Source: Bacteroides thetaiotaomicron VPI-5482 (GTDB lineage Bacteria > Bacteroidota > Bacteroidia > Bacteroidales > Bacteroidaceae). From it: a stretch of 64,000 bases of DNA. The stretch lies in contig NC_004663.1 of NCBI RefSeq assembly GCF_000011065.1, positions 992,001 to 1,056,000 of the forward strand. The letters run 5' to 3'. This document shows positions 26,568 to 36,262 of the stretch, one piece after another. Positions within the stretch are counted from its first letter, which is position 1, and each line of letters starts with the position of its first letter. The translations under genes and the position numbers were made by a program. The notes below the pieces were generated by a model. The model saw nothing but the letters and a program-made list of their open reading frames with translations, was not told where the DNA came from and searched no databases.

Positions 26568-26601
26568 CAGCGATTATTTATAATATTTAAGTTTTAGCAC
26601 T

Positions 26602-27669
26602 ATGGAGGACCAGAACTATACCATCAAAGACATTGCCCGTATGGCGGGTGTTTCCGCCGGAACGGTTGACAGAGTGCTGCACAATCGCGGCGACGTATCT
26701 CCTCAAAGCAAGGCTAAAGTACAAAAGGTATTGGATGAAATTCACTACCAGCCTAATGTATTTGCTATCGGACTGGCTGCCAAGAAGAAATATTCTTTCG
26801 TTTGTCTGATACCTTATTATATAGAGCACGACTACTGGCATTCGGTAGTGGGAGGCATCGAGCGGGCACGTCAGGAATTGCGTCCTTTCAATGTGAGTGT
26901 GGATTATCTTTGCTATCATCAGGGGAACAAGGAAAGTTATCTGGAAGTGTGTCGCAGAGTTGAAGAAAGCAATGTCGACGCTGTACTGATCGCTCCGAAC
27001 TTCAGAAATGAGACATTGGCTTTGACAGACTATCTGCAAGCTAAAAAAATAGCTTATGCATTCATTGACTTCAATATGGAGGAAGCGAACGCACTGACCT
27101 ATATCGGACAGGACTCTTATAAAAGCGGATACATTGCCGCCAAAATATTAATGCGCAACTATCAGGCCGGCGAGGGGCAGGAGCTGGTTTTGTTCTTGAG
27201 CAATAATAAGAACAGTCCGGCAGAAATACAGATGCAACGGCGTTTGGCAGGATTTATGAGCTTTATCACCGAAGAGTATGAAGAGTTGGTGATTCATGAA
27301 GTGGTACTGAACAAGTCTAATCAGGAAAATAATCAAAAGACATTGGATGAATTTTTCCGGCTGCATCCGAAAGCTACGTTGGGTGTCGTATTCAATTCCA
27401 GAGTTTATCAGCTGGGCGAATATCTCCGTAGTGCGGGACGTAGCATGAAGGGGCTGATAGGATATGACCTTCTGAAAGCAAACGTGGAATTGCTGAAATC
27501 CGGTGATGTGCATTATCTGATCGGACAACGCCCGGGGCTGCAGGGATATTGTGGCGTAAAAGCTCTTTGCGACCACGTCGTTTTCAAGAAATCCGTTGAA
27601 CCGGTAAAGTACATGCCCATCGACATTATGATAAAGGAAAATATTGATTTTTATTTCGAATTTGTATAA
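26602..27669 (+). CDS. LacI-family transcriptional regulator
   Basis: A 355-residue protein with a LacI-type helix-turn-helix at residues 6-27 (YTIKDIARMAGVSAGTVDRVLHNRGDVS), a hinge region and a periplasmic-binding-like sugar sensor domain (about 62-350). Gene context (divergent from uxaC, 26 bases before uxaB) makes a uronate or its derivative the likely effector and uxaC/uxaB the likely targets. The hinge helix is somewhat unlike E. coli LacI (NVFAIGLAAKKKY in place of NxxARxL), as in other Bacteroides members. Probably co-transcribed with uxaB. Confidence 0.92.
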   Translation: MEDQNYTIKDIARMAGVSAGTVDRVLHNRGDVSPQSKAKVQKVLDEIHYQPNVFAIGLAAKKKYSFVCLIPYYIEHDYWHSVVGGIERARQELRPFNVSVDYLCYHQGNKESYLEVCRRVEESNVDAVLIAPNFRNETLALTDYLQAKKIAYAFIDFNMEEANALTYIGQDSYKSGYIAAKILMRNYQAGEGQELVLFLSNNKNSPAEIQMQRRLAGFMSFITEEYEELVIHEVVLNKSNQENNQKTLDEFFRLHPKATLGVVFNSRVYQLGEYLRSAGRSMKGLIGYDLLKANVELLKSGDVHYLIGQRPGLQGYCGVKALCDHVVFKKSVEPVKYMPIDIMIKENIDFYFEFV

Positions 27670-27695
27670 TATCAACTTTATAAATTACAACTAAC

Positions 27696-29135
27696 ATGAA
27701 AGCATTAAACAAAGAAACAGCTCCTAAAGTACAACGTCCGGAGCGCATTATCCAATTTGGCGAAGGTAACTTTTTACGTGCATTTGTAGATTGGATTATT
27801 TACAACATGAACCAGAAGACTGACTTCAACAGCAGTGTGGTAGTGGTTCAACCGATTGATAAAGGTATGGTCGATATGCTGAATGCACAAGATGATTTGT
27901 ACCATGTCAACCTTCAAGGATTGGATAAAGGAGAAGTGGTTAACAGCTTGACAATGATTGATGTAATCAGTCGCGCATTGAATCCTTATACGCAGAATGA
28001 CGAGTTTATGAAGCTGGCTGAACAACCGGAAATGCGCTTTGTTATCTCGAACACTACAGAAGCCGGAATCGCCTTTGATCCGACTTGCAAACTGGAAGAT
28101 GCTCCCGCTTCATCTTATCCGGGCAAGCTGACTCAATTGCTGTATCATCGTTTTAAAACATTCAACGGTGACAAGACGAAAGGTCTGATCATTTTCCCTT
28201 GCGAACTGATCTTCCTGAATGGCCACAAGCTGAAAGAAACGATTTATCAGTATATCGACCTGTGGAATCTTGGCAATGAATTCAAGACTTGGTTTGAGGA
28301 AGCTTGCGGAGTATATGCGACATTGGTAGACCGTATCGTTCCGGGATTTCCTCGCAAGGATATTGCTGCTATCAAGGAAAAGATACAGTACGATGATAAC
28401 CTTGTTGTGCAGGCTGAAATCTTCCACCTGTGGGTAATTGAAGCTCCGCAGGAAGTGGCAAAAGAATTCCCGGCTGATAAGGCAGGGCTGAATGTATTGT
28501 TTGTTCCGTCGGAAGCTCCTTATCACGAACGCAAAGTAACTTTGCTCAATGGTCCTCACACGGTTCTTTCTCCGGTAGCATACTTGTCGGGTGTGAATAT
28601 CGTGCGTGATGCTTGCCAACATGAGGTAATCGGCAAGTATATTCATAAAGTGATGTTTGATGAATTGATGGAGACATTGAATCTTCCGAAAGAGGAACTG
28701 AAGAAGTTTGCAGAGGATGTATTGGAACGTTTCAACAATCCATTCGTCGATCATGCGGTAACAAGCATTATGCTTAACTCATTCCCGAAATATGAAACTC
28801 GTGATCTTCCGGGATTGAAGACTTATCTGGAACGTAAAGGGGAACTGCCGAAAGGACTGGTACTCGGATTGGCTGCTATTATCACTTATTATAAAGGTGG
28901 TGTACGTGCAGACGGGGCTGAAATTGTACCGAACGATGCTCCTGAAATCATGAACTTGCTGAAAGAGCTTTGGGCTACCGGTTGCACGAAGAAGGTTACC
29001 GAAGGTGTACTGGCAGCAGAGTTTATCTGGGGCGAAGATTTGAATAAGATTCCGGGACTGGCAGCAGCTGTAAAGGCTGATCTGGATTCTATTCAGGAGA
29101 AAGGTATGCTTGAAACGGTAAAGGGTATCCTTTAA
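27696..29135 (+). CDS. uxaB: Tagaturonate reductase (altronate oxidoreductase)
   Basis: A 479-residue polyol-dehydrogenase-family enzyme (mannitol dehydrogenase superfamily). The N-terminal nucleotide-binding stretch is ERIIQFGEGNFLRAFVDWIIYNMN. VISNTTEAGIAF and the catalytic-domain motif KVTLLNGPHTVL (Lys and Asn typical of the family) follow. It reduces D-tagaturonate to D-altronate with NADH. With UxaC this covers the first two steps of galacturonate breakdown; altronate dehydratase is not in the window. It follows the LacI-type gene by 26 bases and ends in an intrinsic terminator. Confidence 0.95.
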   Translation: MKALNKETAPKVQRPERIIQFGEGNFLRAFVDWIIYNMNQKTDFNSSVVVVQPIDKGMVDMLNAQDDLYHVNLQGLDKGEVVNSLTMIDVISRALNPYTQNDEFMKLAEQPEMRFVISNTTEAGIAFDPTCKLEDAPASSYPGKLTQLLYHRFKTFNGDKTKGLIIFPCELIFLNGHKLKETIYQYIDLWNLGNEFKTWFEEACGVYATLVDRIVPGFPRKDIAAIKEKIQYDDNLVVQAEIFHLWVIEAPQEVAKEFPADKAGLNVLFVPSEAPYHERKVTLLNGPHTVLSPVAYLSGVNIVRDACQHEVIGKYIHKVMFDELMETLNLPKEELKKFAEDVLERFNNPFVDHAVTSIMLNSFPKYETRDLPGLKTYLERKGELPKGLVLGLAAIITYYKGGVRADGAEIVPNDAPEIMNLLKELWATGCTKKVTEGVLAAEFIWGEDLNKIPGLAAAVKADLDSIQEKGMLETVKGIL

Positions 29136-29151
29136 GTAAGTAATATCATAT

Positions 29152-29194
29152 AAAAACAGCGTCACTGTTCGTTGTGAATGGTGACGCTGTTTTT
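29152..29194. terminator. Terminator after uxaB
   Basis: AAAACAGCGTCAC and GTGACGCTGTTTT form a 13-bp stem with a T-run downstream on the plus strand and A-rich sequence before it, so it can also serve the convergent FHA gene. Confidence 0.85.
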
Positions 29195-29252
29195 ATGTGT
29201 ATATATGATATCAAAGATAGTTCTGATAGAAAGGAGAAAAACAGTTTTCTTT

Positions 29253-29786
29253 CTATTCAGCTTCAGCTGTATGAAGAATGAATGTGGTAGCTCCGATAGT
29301 TACGATTGCTCCGTCTTCCATGCGGACGCGGTCTTTATCTCCCAGAATCTCATTCATGAGAAAGGTACCTGTGAGGCTGGGGGCGTCCCGTAATGTGTAG
29401 ACAAGCTTTCCCTGTTTGTTACGCTTCACATTAATGATGCAGTGGCGTCTGTCCATACTCATGTCACCGCTTTCGATCGGAGTATTGATAACGGTACCCA
29501 CGCAACGACGGCCTATCACATTATCACCTTCTTGCAACGGAAGTACTTGTTTGAAACCAAACACGTTTTCAATAACCGTAATATAACCGAATTCTTCTTT
29601 ATGAACCTCCGCTTCTTCTTCCAGGTTCTCTTCCTTTCTAAGGGCTTTTACTTTGCTTTTTCCGAGACGGATGCTGAATTGTTTGCCACAATGTTCGCAT
29701 TCGAATACAAGCGATTGACCTTCGCTGTATTTGGTTTCATCAAAAAAAAGGTAATTCTCACATTTAGGACAAAGAACTCGTTTCAT
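29253..29786 (-). CDS. Zinc-ribbon and FHA-domain protein
   Basis: A 177-residue protein. Cys6, Cys9, Cys30 and Cys33 form a zinc ribbon (CPKC, CEHC). After a charged linker, residues about 80-172 form an FHA domain (NVIGRRCVGTVI, SMDRRHCIINV, LTGTFLMN), which binds phosphothreonine peptides. No Ser/Thr kinase is nearby. It lies 15 bases after the HU-SPOR gene on the same strand, so the two are likely an operon and may act in the same process, perhaps cell envelope or division. That link is inference. Confidence 0.88.
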   Translation of the reverse strand: MKRVLCPKCENYLFFDETKYSEGQSLVFECEHCGKQFSIRLGKSKVKALRKEENLEEEAEVHKEEFGYITVIENVFGFKQVLPLQEGDNVIGRRCVGTVINTPIESGDMSMDRRHCIINVKRNKQGKLVYTLRDAPSLTGTFLMNEILGDKDRVRMEDGAIVTIGATTFILHTAEAE

Positions 29787-29801
29787 GTTTCAAAAGGGGA
29801 T

Positions 29802-30899
29802 TTATTTTGCCAGTAACCAGGCATTCTTATAAGTTTCGTTTTTTCTAAGCTCCAGTAGTTGTTTGGTAGCTTCTTCGCGATTTCCGAATGAACGGATGCT
29901 GACACGTACTTTGCCATCGCTGTTCAAGGCTTTCGCTTCGGCAAATCCTTTTGCCTTTAATTGTTCTGCCATTGCTTCAGCATCTTTCAGACCGATTCCT
30001 CCTGCTACGATAATGTGAAAGGGATGATTGGCCTGTGGCTGAACTGCGGGTGCAACCGGAGTTGTCACTGCGGTCGTAGTCGGTATTGTTGCTGTCGGTG
30101 CGGCCGGTGTTGTTTCCTGCTTGGCAACCTTGACTTCTTTGACAGCGATAGGTCTTGAAGTTCTGGCTTTATCAGCGGTAACTTTCTTCGTCTGACCAGT
30201 CGCATTCTTTTGATTATGCTTTGTTTCTACAGAAACAGGAGTGACTGCAACCGATTGTTTTTCTATTTGCTCAAAAAGCTCGGCAGGCAGCAACTGGGCA
30301 TAATTGTTCTTCTCGACATACGTATTTTCTACAGGAGTAGAGAATGCGAAGAACATAACGATAACGGCAATCATTGCCGCAGCATTACGAAGAAGGGTAC
30401 GGCTGATGCTGATTTCATACGTTTTCTTTTCTTTCGTCAGACTGGCAGGTACCAGTATTCTTTCTTTTCGCTGCAACGCAGAGAGCTCACGCATCTCAAA
30501 AGAATCCAATCCATATAATGAAGGAGTCGTTATCTTATGATCATAAGGAGTGAATTCGTAGTTCCCGTAAATGTTATAACGGATTTCACCCACGTTTTCC
30601 AAATCGGCTTTACCTTCTTCATGAAGAATCTCGACGAAGGCGTTCACTTCTTTCTCCACCATACGGGTAGCATCGGCAAAACTGGTGTCATGCGCAGACA
30701 TATAGGACTGTACCAACACGCCGTCATTCAGTTTAAGCTGAGAATTGAAACCGATGATACGGGTAGGAGGTAAAAAAAGATTTTCTTCTTTTACATAGGT
30801 TGCGGGAGCGTAGTGTGCTACGAATCCGCCAAAATTAGGAACGATTACGCAATCGTTCTCTAACAACAGAGCCTCTATGTGTTGTGCTAATTCAATCAT
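29802..30899 (-). CDS. HU-like and SPOR-domain membrane protein
   Basis: A 365-residue protein. Residues about 1-130 match the HU-CCDC81-type domain of Bacteroidetes (LAQHIEALLLENDCVIVPNFGGFVAHY). A single membrane helix lies at about 168-190, then a Thr/Ala/Pro-rich periplasmic linker and a C-terminal SPOR domain (about 290-363: FHIIVAGGIGLKDAEAMAEQL). SPOR domains bind denuded glycan strands at division sites, so the protein probably links a cytosolic DNA-binding-like domain to septal peptidoglycan. A -7 box (complement of CAAAATTA, 30904-30911) lies only 5 bases before the start, giving a near-leaderless mRNA. Confidence 0.88.
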   Translation of the reverse strand: MIELAQHIEALLLENDCVIVPNFGGFVAHYAPATYVKEENLFLPPTRIIGFNSQLKLNDGVLVQSYMSAHDTSFADATRMVEKEVNAFVEILHEEGKADLENVGEIRYNIYGNYEFTPYDHKITTPSLYGLDSFEMRELSALQRKERILVPASLTKEKKTYEISISRTLLRNAAAMIAVIVMFFAFSTPVENTYVEKNNYAQLLPAELFEQIEKQSVAVTPVSVETKHNQKNATGQTKKVTADKARTSRPIAVKEVKVAKQETTPAAPTATIPTTTAVTTPVAPAVQPQANHPFHIIVAGGIGLKDAEAMAEQLKAKGFAEAKALNSDGKVRVSIRSFGNREEATKQLLELRKNETYKNAWLLAK

Positions 30900-30954
30900 A
30901 GTGCAAAATTAAGAGATTAATTGAATATATCCCAGAAAACTTCGAAAAAATCAC

Positions 30955-30962
30955 TACTTTTG
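30955..30962 (+). promoter_or_regulatory. -7 box of rfbC-ugd operon
   Basis: TACTTTTG matches TAnnTTTG, 26 bases before the rfbC ATG. It is divergent from the HU-SPOR promoter. Confidence 0.5.
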
Positions 30963-30988
30963 CATCGTTTTACTTATTACTACTAACG

Positions 30989-31537
30989 ATGAACTATATA
31001 CAGACAGAAATAGATGGGGTGTGGCTGATAGAACCCAATGTTTATTCTGATGAACGGGGCTACTTTATGGAAGCCTTTAAGAAAGAGGAGTTTGAAGCGA
31101 AGATCGGTCCGGTAGACTTTGTGCAGGATAATGAATCGAAATCGTCCTTTGGCGTATTGCGGGGACTGCACTATCAGAAGGGTGAATACAGCCAGGCAAA
31201 GTTAGTTCGCGTTCTGAAAGGAAAGGTGCTGGATGTTGCTGTCGATTTGCGCCGGTCGTCACCGACTTTTGGAAAACATGTCAGCGCATTGCTCAGTGAA
31301 GAAAATAAAAGGCAGTTTTTTATTCCCCGTGGTTTTGCTCATGGCTTTGTGGTGTTGAGCGAAGAAGCTGTGTTCATGTATAAGGTAGACAATAAATATG
31401 CTCCGCAAGCGGAAGCGTCTATAGTATATAATGATGAAACGTTAGGCATCGACTGGATGCTTGGGGAGTCGCAGATGCTTTTGTCGCCCAAGGATAAAGA
31501 GGGCATGGCTTTCAGAGATGCTGTATATTTTGAATAA
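30989..31537 (+). CDS. rfbC: dTDP-4-dehydrorhamnose 3,5-epimerase
   Basis: A 182-residue cupin-fold enzyme (RmlC). It epimerises dTDP-4-keto-6-deoxyglucose on the way to dTDP-L-rhamnose. VRVLKGKVLDVAVDLRRSSPTFG, the catalytic His in RGLHYQKG and the Tyr region YKVDNKYAPQAE are diagnostic, and FFIPRGFAHGFVVLS is the standard cupin strand. It leads a three-gene run with ugd and a lipoprotein gene. The other dTDP-rhamnose genes (rmlA, B, D) are not in the window. Confidence 0.94.
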   Translation: MNYIQTEIDGVWLIEPNVYSDERGYFMEAFKKEEFEAKIGPVDFVQDNESKSSFGVLRGLHYQKGEYSQAKLVRVLKGKVLDVAVDLRRSSPTFGKHVSALLSEENKRQFFIPRGFAHGFVVLSEEAVFMYKVDNKYAPQAEASIVYNDETLGIDWMLGESQMLLSPKDKEGMAFRDAVYFE

Positions 31538-31556
31538 ACTCTAACAAACGATAGAT

Positions 31557-32870
31557 ATGAAAATAGCGATTGTCGGAACCGGTTATGTTGGTTTGGTAAC
31601 TGGAACATGTTTTGCTGAAATTGGCGTAAATGTAACTTGTGTAGATACGAATAGCGAGAAAATAGAATCTTTGCAGAAAGGAATGATTCCGATCTATGAG
31701 AATGGATTGGAAGAAATGGTACTTCGCAATGTCAAGGCAAAAAGACTGAAATTCACGACTTCGCTTGAGAGTTGCCTGGACGATGTTGAGGTTATATTTA
31801 GTGCTGTCGGTACGCCTCCGGACGAAGATGGCAGTGCTGATTTGAGTTATGTGCTGGAAGTTGCCCGCACCATCGGTCGTAATATGAATCAATATAAATT
31901 GGTAGTGACGAAGAGCACGGTTCCTGTAGGTACTGCGCGCAGAGTTCGTGCCGCTATACAGGAAGAACTGGATAAAAGAGGAGTGAACATTGAGTTTGAT
32001 GTGGCTTCCAATCCGGAATTTCTGAAAGAGGGCAATGCTATCAGCGACTTTATGAGTCCGGACCGTGTAGTGGTAGGAGTGGAGTCTGTTCGTGCGGAGA
32101 AACTGATGTCGAAACTCTATAAGCCGTTTTTATTGAATAACTTCCGTGTTATTTTCATGGATATCCCATCGGCTGAAATGACGAAATATGCGGCTAACTC
32201 TATGTTGGCAACCCGTATCAGCTTTATGAATGACATCGCGAACTTGTGTGAACTGGTAGGTGCCGACGTAAATATGGTACGTAGCGGTATCGGTTCTGAT
32301 ACTCGTATCGGACGCAAGTTCCTATACCCAGGTATCGGATATGGTGGCTCTTGTTTTCCTAAAGATGTGAAAGCATTGATCAAGACTGCCGAGCAAAACG
32401 GGTATACTATGCGTGTACTTCGTGCGGTGGAAGATGTGAATGAGGCGCAGAAAGGAGTCTTGTTTGAAAAACTGATGAAGCAGTTTAATGGTGATTTGAG
32501 AGGTAAGACCATCGCCTTGTGGGGATTGGCTTTTAAACCGGAAACGGATGATATGCGTGAGGCTCCGGGATTGGTATTGATCGATAAACTTCTGAAAGCA
32601 GGTTGTCAGATACGCGCATACGATCCGGCTGCAATGAATGAGTGTAAACGTCGTATCGGTGATGTTATTTATTACGCCCGCGATATGTATGATGCGGTAC
32701 TTGATGCTGATGTCCTGATGTTAATTACCGAATGGAAAGAATTCCGTCTGCCTTCATGGGCTGTCATCAAAAAGACTATGAATCAGCAAATTGTGCTGGA
32801 TGGACGCAATATCTATGATAAAAAAGAAATGGAAGAGCTCGGATTTATTTATTCATGCATTGGTAAATAA
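31557..32870 (+). CDS. ugd: UDP-glucose 6-dehydrogenase
   Basis: A 437-residue NAD-dependent enzyme making UDP-glucuronate from UDP-glucose. The Rossmann start is IAIVGTGYVGLVTGTCFAEIG. The catalytic Cys is in GYGGSCFPKDVKAL. The C-terminal UDP-binding domain has LWGLAFKPETDDMREAP. It follows rfbC by 19 bases. Together they supply nucleotide sugars for capsule or O-antigen. UDP-glucuronate is also a link to the uronate genes nearby, though no direct metabolic coupling is implied. Confidence 0.96.
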   Translation: MKIAIVGTGYVGLVTGTCFAEIGVNVTCVDTNSEKIESLQKGMIPIYENGLEEMVLRNVKAKRLKFTTSLESCLDDVEVIFSAVGTPPDEDGSADLSYVLEVARTIGRNMNQYKLVVTKSTVPVGTARRVRAAIQEELDKRGVNIEFDVASNPEFLKEGNAISDFMSPDRVVVGVESVRAEKLMSKLYKPFLLNNFRVIFMDIPSAEMTKYAANSMLATRISFMNDIANLCELVGADVNMVRSGIGSDTRIGRKFLYPGIGYGGSCFPKDVKALIKTAEQNGYTMRVLRAVEDVNEAQKGVLFEKLMKQFNGDLRGKTIALWGLAFKPETDDMREAPGLVLIDKLLKAGCQIRAYDPAAMNECKRRIGDVIYYARDMYDAVLDADVLMLITEWKEFRLPSWAVIKKTMNQQIVLDGRNIYDKKEMEELGFIYSCIGK

Positions 32871-32907
32871 GATAATTAGAGTATCTTTATACACAAAATT
32901 TAGACAA

Positions 32908-33705
32908 ATGACGAAATATGTAGCGATATCGTTAGTAGCGATCTTGCTCGCAGCATGTAACAGCAGTAAGAATCCGCACTCTTCCTCCGGACAAGAGGAG
33001 GATTTGAGTGCGAAAGAACTGCTGCAAGGAATCTGGCTGGATGATGAGACTGAGAGCCCGTTGATGCGTATAGAAGGGGATACCATCTATTATGCAGATT
33101 CGCAGAGCGCTCCTATTACATTCAAAATTATACGGGATACTCTTTATACTTATGGCAATGATACTACCTATTATAAGATAGATAAGCAGGGGGAGCATAT
33201 TTTCTGGTTTCATTCGATTGCAGATAATATGATCAGATTGCATAAATCTGAAGATCCTAATGATTCGTTATCTTTTGTCGGTCAGGAAATGATTATTCCC
33301 ACCTATACGGAAGTAACGAAGCGCGATAGTATTGTGAACTATAATGGTAGCCGCTATCGTGCTTATGTGTATATCAATCCATCCAAAATGAGGGTGATCA
33401 AGACTATATATACTGAAGACGGTATTAGTATGGATAATGTGTACTACGATAATGTGATGCACATTTGTGTGTATGAAGGCAAGAAGAGCCTGTTTGCCAG
33501 TGATATTACCAAGCAGATGTTTGAAAGTGTGGTTCCTGCGGATTTCCTGGTGCAGGCAATTTTATCTGATACTAAATTTGTAAAGGTAGACCGGAATGGT
33601 TTCCATTATCAGGCTGTTTTATCCATTCCGGAAAGTTCTATTTACAGTATAGCAAATTTGACTGTCAGTTTTAGCGGCAAGTTGACTATTACTCCGACGA
33701 AATAG
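32908..33705 (+). CDS. DUF4738-type lipoprotein
   Basis: The protein has 265 residues from the ATG at 32908; the frame is open further upstream within ugd, but the signal peptide starts here. The lipobox is LAAC (Cys16). The mature part has a small N-terminal domain (ELLQGIWLDDETESPLMRIEGDTIYYAD), resembling lipocalin-like Bacteroides proteins, and a C-terminal domain with YVYINPSKMRVIKTIY that I associate with DUF4738. Function unknown. It is 37 bases after ugd and may share its transcript. It ends 11 bases from the convergent helicase gene, with no terminator visible between. Confidence 0.82.
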   Translation: MTKYVAISLVAILLAACNSSKNPHSSSGQEEDLSAKELLQGIWLDDETESPLMRIEGDTIYYADSQSAPITFKIIRDTLYTYGNDTTYYKIDKQGEHIFWFHSIADNMIRLHKSEDPNDSLSFVGQEMIIPTYTEVTKRDSIVNYNGSRYRAYVYINPSKMRVIKTIYTEDGISMDNVYYDNVMHICVYEGKKSLFASDITKQMFESVVPADFLVQAILSDTKFVKVDRNGFHYQAVLSIPESSIYSIANLTVSFSGKLTITPTK

Positions 33706-33716
33706 CCAAATGTTTT

Positions 33717-34985
33717 TTAGTTTCTTGCAGGAGAAGAGGGGCGGTTATTGCCTTTTTTTCCATTGTTGTTATTCCTTTTTCCTCCGAAGCTTCTTCTTTT
33801 AGAACTGTCACCTCTCTTATTGTTGTAAGAGCGGGGCTTGTATTCCGGTGCTTCTCCTAATTCGGCGGGAACGGGAATTTTATATATTTCTTTTTCAAGA
33901 AAGTTCTCGATGGATTTGAAGTTGCTCTGTTCTTTCTCGCTGATAAAGGTGAGTGCTACTCCGTCATTGTTGGCACGTGCTGTACGTCCGATACGGTGCA
34001 CATAATCCTCGCTGTCATGGGGGACATCAAAGTTGATAACCAATCGGATGTCGTCAATATCGATACCACGGGCAACGATATCCGTAGCAACCAGAATATT
34101 GATTCTTCCGGCTTTAAATTCGTGCATGACCACTTCACGTTGTGCCTGTTCAAGATCCGAATGCATTTCTCCTACATTCAGTTTCATCATTTTCAGAGCC
34201 TTTGTTACTTCTTTAACCTTGATTTTGGAGGAAGCGAAAATAATCACACGTTCGGGTACTTCGTCAGTAAAAAGGCTGCGTATGATACCTAGCTTCTGAT
34301 TCTCGTAACATACATAAGCTGCCTGGATGATTTTATCTGCCGGTCTTGAAACGGCAAGTTTGATTTCCGCCGGATTATTCAGAATTGTTTTTGCCAGTTG
34401 CTGTATTTTGGCAGGCATAGTTGCCGAGAACATGATTGTCTGTCGTTCTTTCGGCAAATATTTCACGATTTGCATGATATCTTCGTAGAATCCCATATCA
34501 AGCATACGGTCTGCTTCGTCCAGTATAAAATAAGAAACCTTGGAAAGGTCTACGTATCCAAGGCTTAAATGGGCTATCAGCCGTCCGGGAGTAGCTATTA
34601 CTACATCTGCACCTAACGTAAGTCCCTTCTTCTGTTGTTCGAAAAGGATTCCGTCATTTCCACCGTATACGGCAACACTCGATGCGGGCATAAAATAGGA
34701 GAAGCCTTCCATTTGCTGGTCGATTTGCTGCGCCAATTCCCGGGTAGGGGACATAATGACACAGTTAATGGCATCTTCGGGATGTCCTCCTTCGGATAAC
34801 TTATTCAGGATAGGCAGCAGGAATGCTGCTGTTTTACCAGTGCCCGTTTGTGCAACTGCTATCAAATCTTTACCTTCTAGTATGATTGGAATTGCTTGTT
34901 CCTGTATAGGCGTGCACTCGTCAAATCGCATGGCGTCAAGCGCATCAAGCACATTTGCATTTAGTTTTAGTTCGGAAAACTTCAT
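33717..34985 (-). CDS. DEAD-box RNA helicase (RhlE-like)
   Basis: A 422-residue ATP-dependent RNA helicase. Motifs are in order: Q motif (CTPIQEQAIP), Walker A AQTGTGKTAA, PTRELAQQ, DEAD in LDEADRMLDMGF, SAT in MFSATMP, VATDIVARGIDI and HRIGRTARA. The C-terminal 50 residues are basic and rich in Arg, Lys, Asn, Gly and Ser, an RNA-binding tail. It is probably involved in ribosome assembly or cold adaptation. The -7 box is the complement of CAAAGATA (35006-35013), 21 bases upstream. Confidence 0.95.
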   Translation of the reverse strand: MKFSELKLNANVLDALDAMRFDECTPIQEQAIPIILEGKDLIAVAQTGTGKTAAFLLPILNKLSEGGHPEDAINCVIMSPTRELAQQIDQQMEGFSYFMPASSVAVYGGNDGILFEQQKKGLTLGADVVIATPGRLIAHLSLGYVDLSKVSYFILDEADRMLDMGFYEDIMQIVKYLPKERQTIMFSATMPAKIQQLAKTILNNPAEIKLAVSRPADKIIQAAYVCYENQKLGIIRSLFTDEVPERVIIFASSKIKVKEVTKALKMMKLNVGEMHSDLEQAQREVVMHEFKAGRINILVATDIVARGIDIDDIRLVINFDVPHDSEDYVHRIGRTARANNDGVALTFISEKEQSNFKSIENFLEKEIYKIPVPAELGEAPEYKPRSYNNKRGDSSKRRSFGGKRNNNNGKKGNNRPSSPARN

Positions 34986-35032
34986 TACTTCTTTTTATTT
35001 GCCGACAAAGATAAAATAATTTTTGGTCTCAA

Positions 35033-36262
35033 TTACATATTCAAATAAGAATCTTTGAATCCCAGGAAATAGAGCACTCCGTCAAGCCCGATGGTATTGA
35101 TGGATTGTTTGGCATTTGCCACTACTTTGGGCTTTGCGTGGAAGGCGATTCCCAGTCCGGCGATTCCCAGCATAGGAAGGTCGTTGGCACCGTCTCCAAC
35201 GGCTATCGTCTGAGCAATATCAACCTTCTCTACCTGAGCGATCAGACGGAGGAGTTCGGCTTTTCGTTTGCCGTCTACTACGTCTCCCAGATAGCGTCCG
35301 GTTAATTTGCCGTCTACAATTTCCAATTCGTTCGCATATACGTAATCTATGCCGTATTTCTTTTGCAGATACTGACCGAAATAGGTGAATCCTCCGGAAA
35401 GAATAGCAATTTTGTATCCATATTTTTTCAGTACATACATCAGGCGGTCTACTCCTTCCGTAATAGGAAGGCTTTCTGCTATTTCCTGCATGACTGATTC
35501 ATCCAGTCCTTTTAACAAGGCTACACGACGTGTGAAGCTTTCTGTAAAGTCTATTTCTCCACGCATGGCGCTTTCTGTAATGGCCTTTACTTCATCACCT
35601 ACACCTGCACGGATAGCCAGCTCGTCGATTACCTCAGTTTCGATCAAGGTAGAATCCATATCGAAACAGATCAGACGACGCATACGGCGGTACATATTAT
35701 CTTGCTGGAAAGAAAAGTCCATCTCCTGTTCGCTAGCCAGCTGCATCAGTCGCTCCTGCATGGCGATACGGTCTTTCGGGGTACCGCGTACGGAGAACTC
35801 GATACAGGCACGGGTACGGGTATCCGTTTTGTCCTCATCCAAAGGGATACGCCCCGTCAGACGTTTGATGGCATCAATGTTTAAGTCTTGTTCTGCTAGT
35901 ACGCGGGTAGCGGCAGAGATCTGGCGAGCGGACAGTTTGCGGCCCAATACCGTCAGTATATAGCGGTTTTTCCCCTGCATACCTACCCAGTTCTCATACT
36001 GATCGGTTCCTATCGGTTCGAAACGAATGGTTACTCCCAATGAAGATGCCTTAAACAGCAGCTCCTTCATAATGAATCCGGAATGCCTTTCTTCGCTTCT
36101 GAAAAGGATGCCTAACGACAAAGTATTATGGATGTCCGCCTGTCCGATATCAAGGATAGTAGCGTCATACTTGGCAAGTATTTCAGTTACGGAAGCGGTA
36201 AGTCCCGGGCGATCTTCGCCGGTAACTCGAATCAGAATCAATTCAGTATTTGATGGTTGCAT
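35033..36262 (-). CDS. serB: Phosphoserine phosphatase with ACT domains
   Basis: The protein has 409 residues from the ATG at 36262; a longer frame adds 21 residues with no support. Two N-terminal ACT-like domains (about 8-170, starting ELILIRVTGEDRPGLTASV) precede a HAD phosphatase. Motif I is CFDMDSTLIETEVIDELA, motif II is in AILSGGFTYFG and motif IV is VGDGANDLPML. It removes phosphate from L-phosphoserine in the last step of serine synthesis. The ACT domains suggest feedback by serine or another amino acid. It is a single gene with -7 box TACTTTTG (complement of 36285-36292). Confidence 0.94.
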   Translation of the reverse strand: MQPSNTELILIRVTGEDRPGLTASVTEILAKYDATILDIGQADIHNTLSLGILFRSEERHSGFIMKELLFKASSLGVTIRFEPIGTDQYENWVGMQGKNRYILTVLGRKLSARQISAATRVLAEQDLNIDAIKRLTGRIPLDEDKTDTRTRACIEFSVRGTPKDRIAMQERLMQLASEQEMDFSFQQDNMYRRMRRLICFDMDSTLIETEVIDELAIRAGVGDEVKAITESAMRGEIDFTESFTRRVALLKGLDESVMQEIAESLPITEGVDRLMYVLKKYGYKIAILSGGFTYFGQYLQKKYGIDYVYANELEIVDGKLTGRYLGDVVDGKRKAELLRLIAQVEKVDIAQTIAVGDGANDLPMLGIAGLGIAFHAKPKVVANAKQSINTIGLDGVLYFLGFKDSYLNM

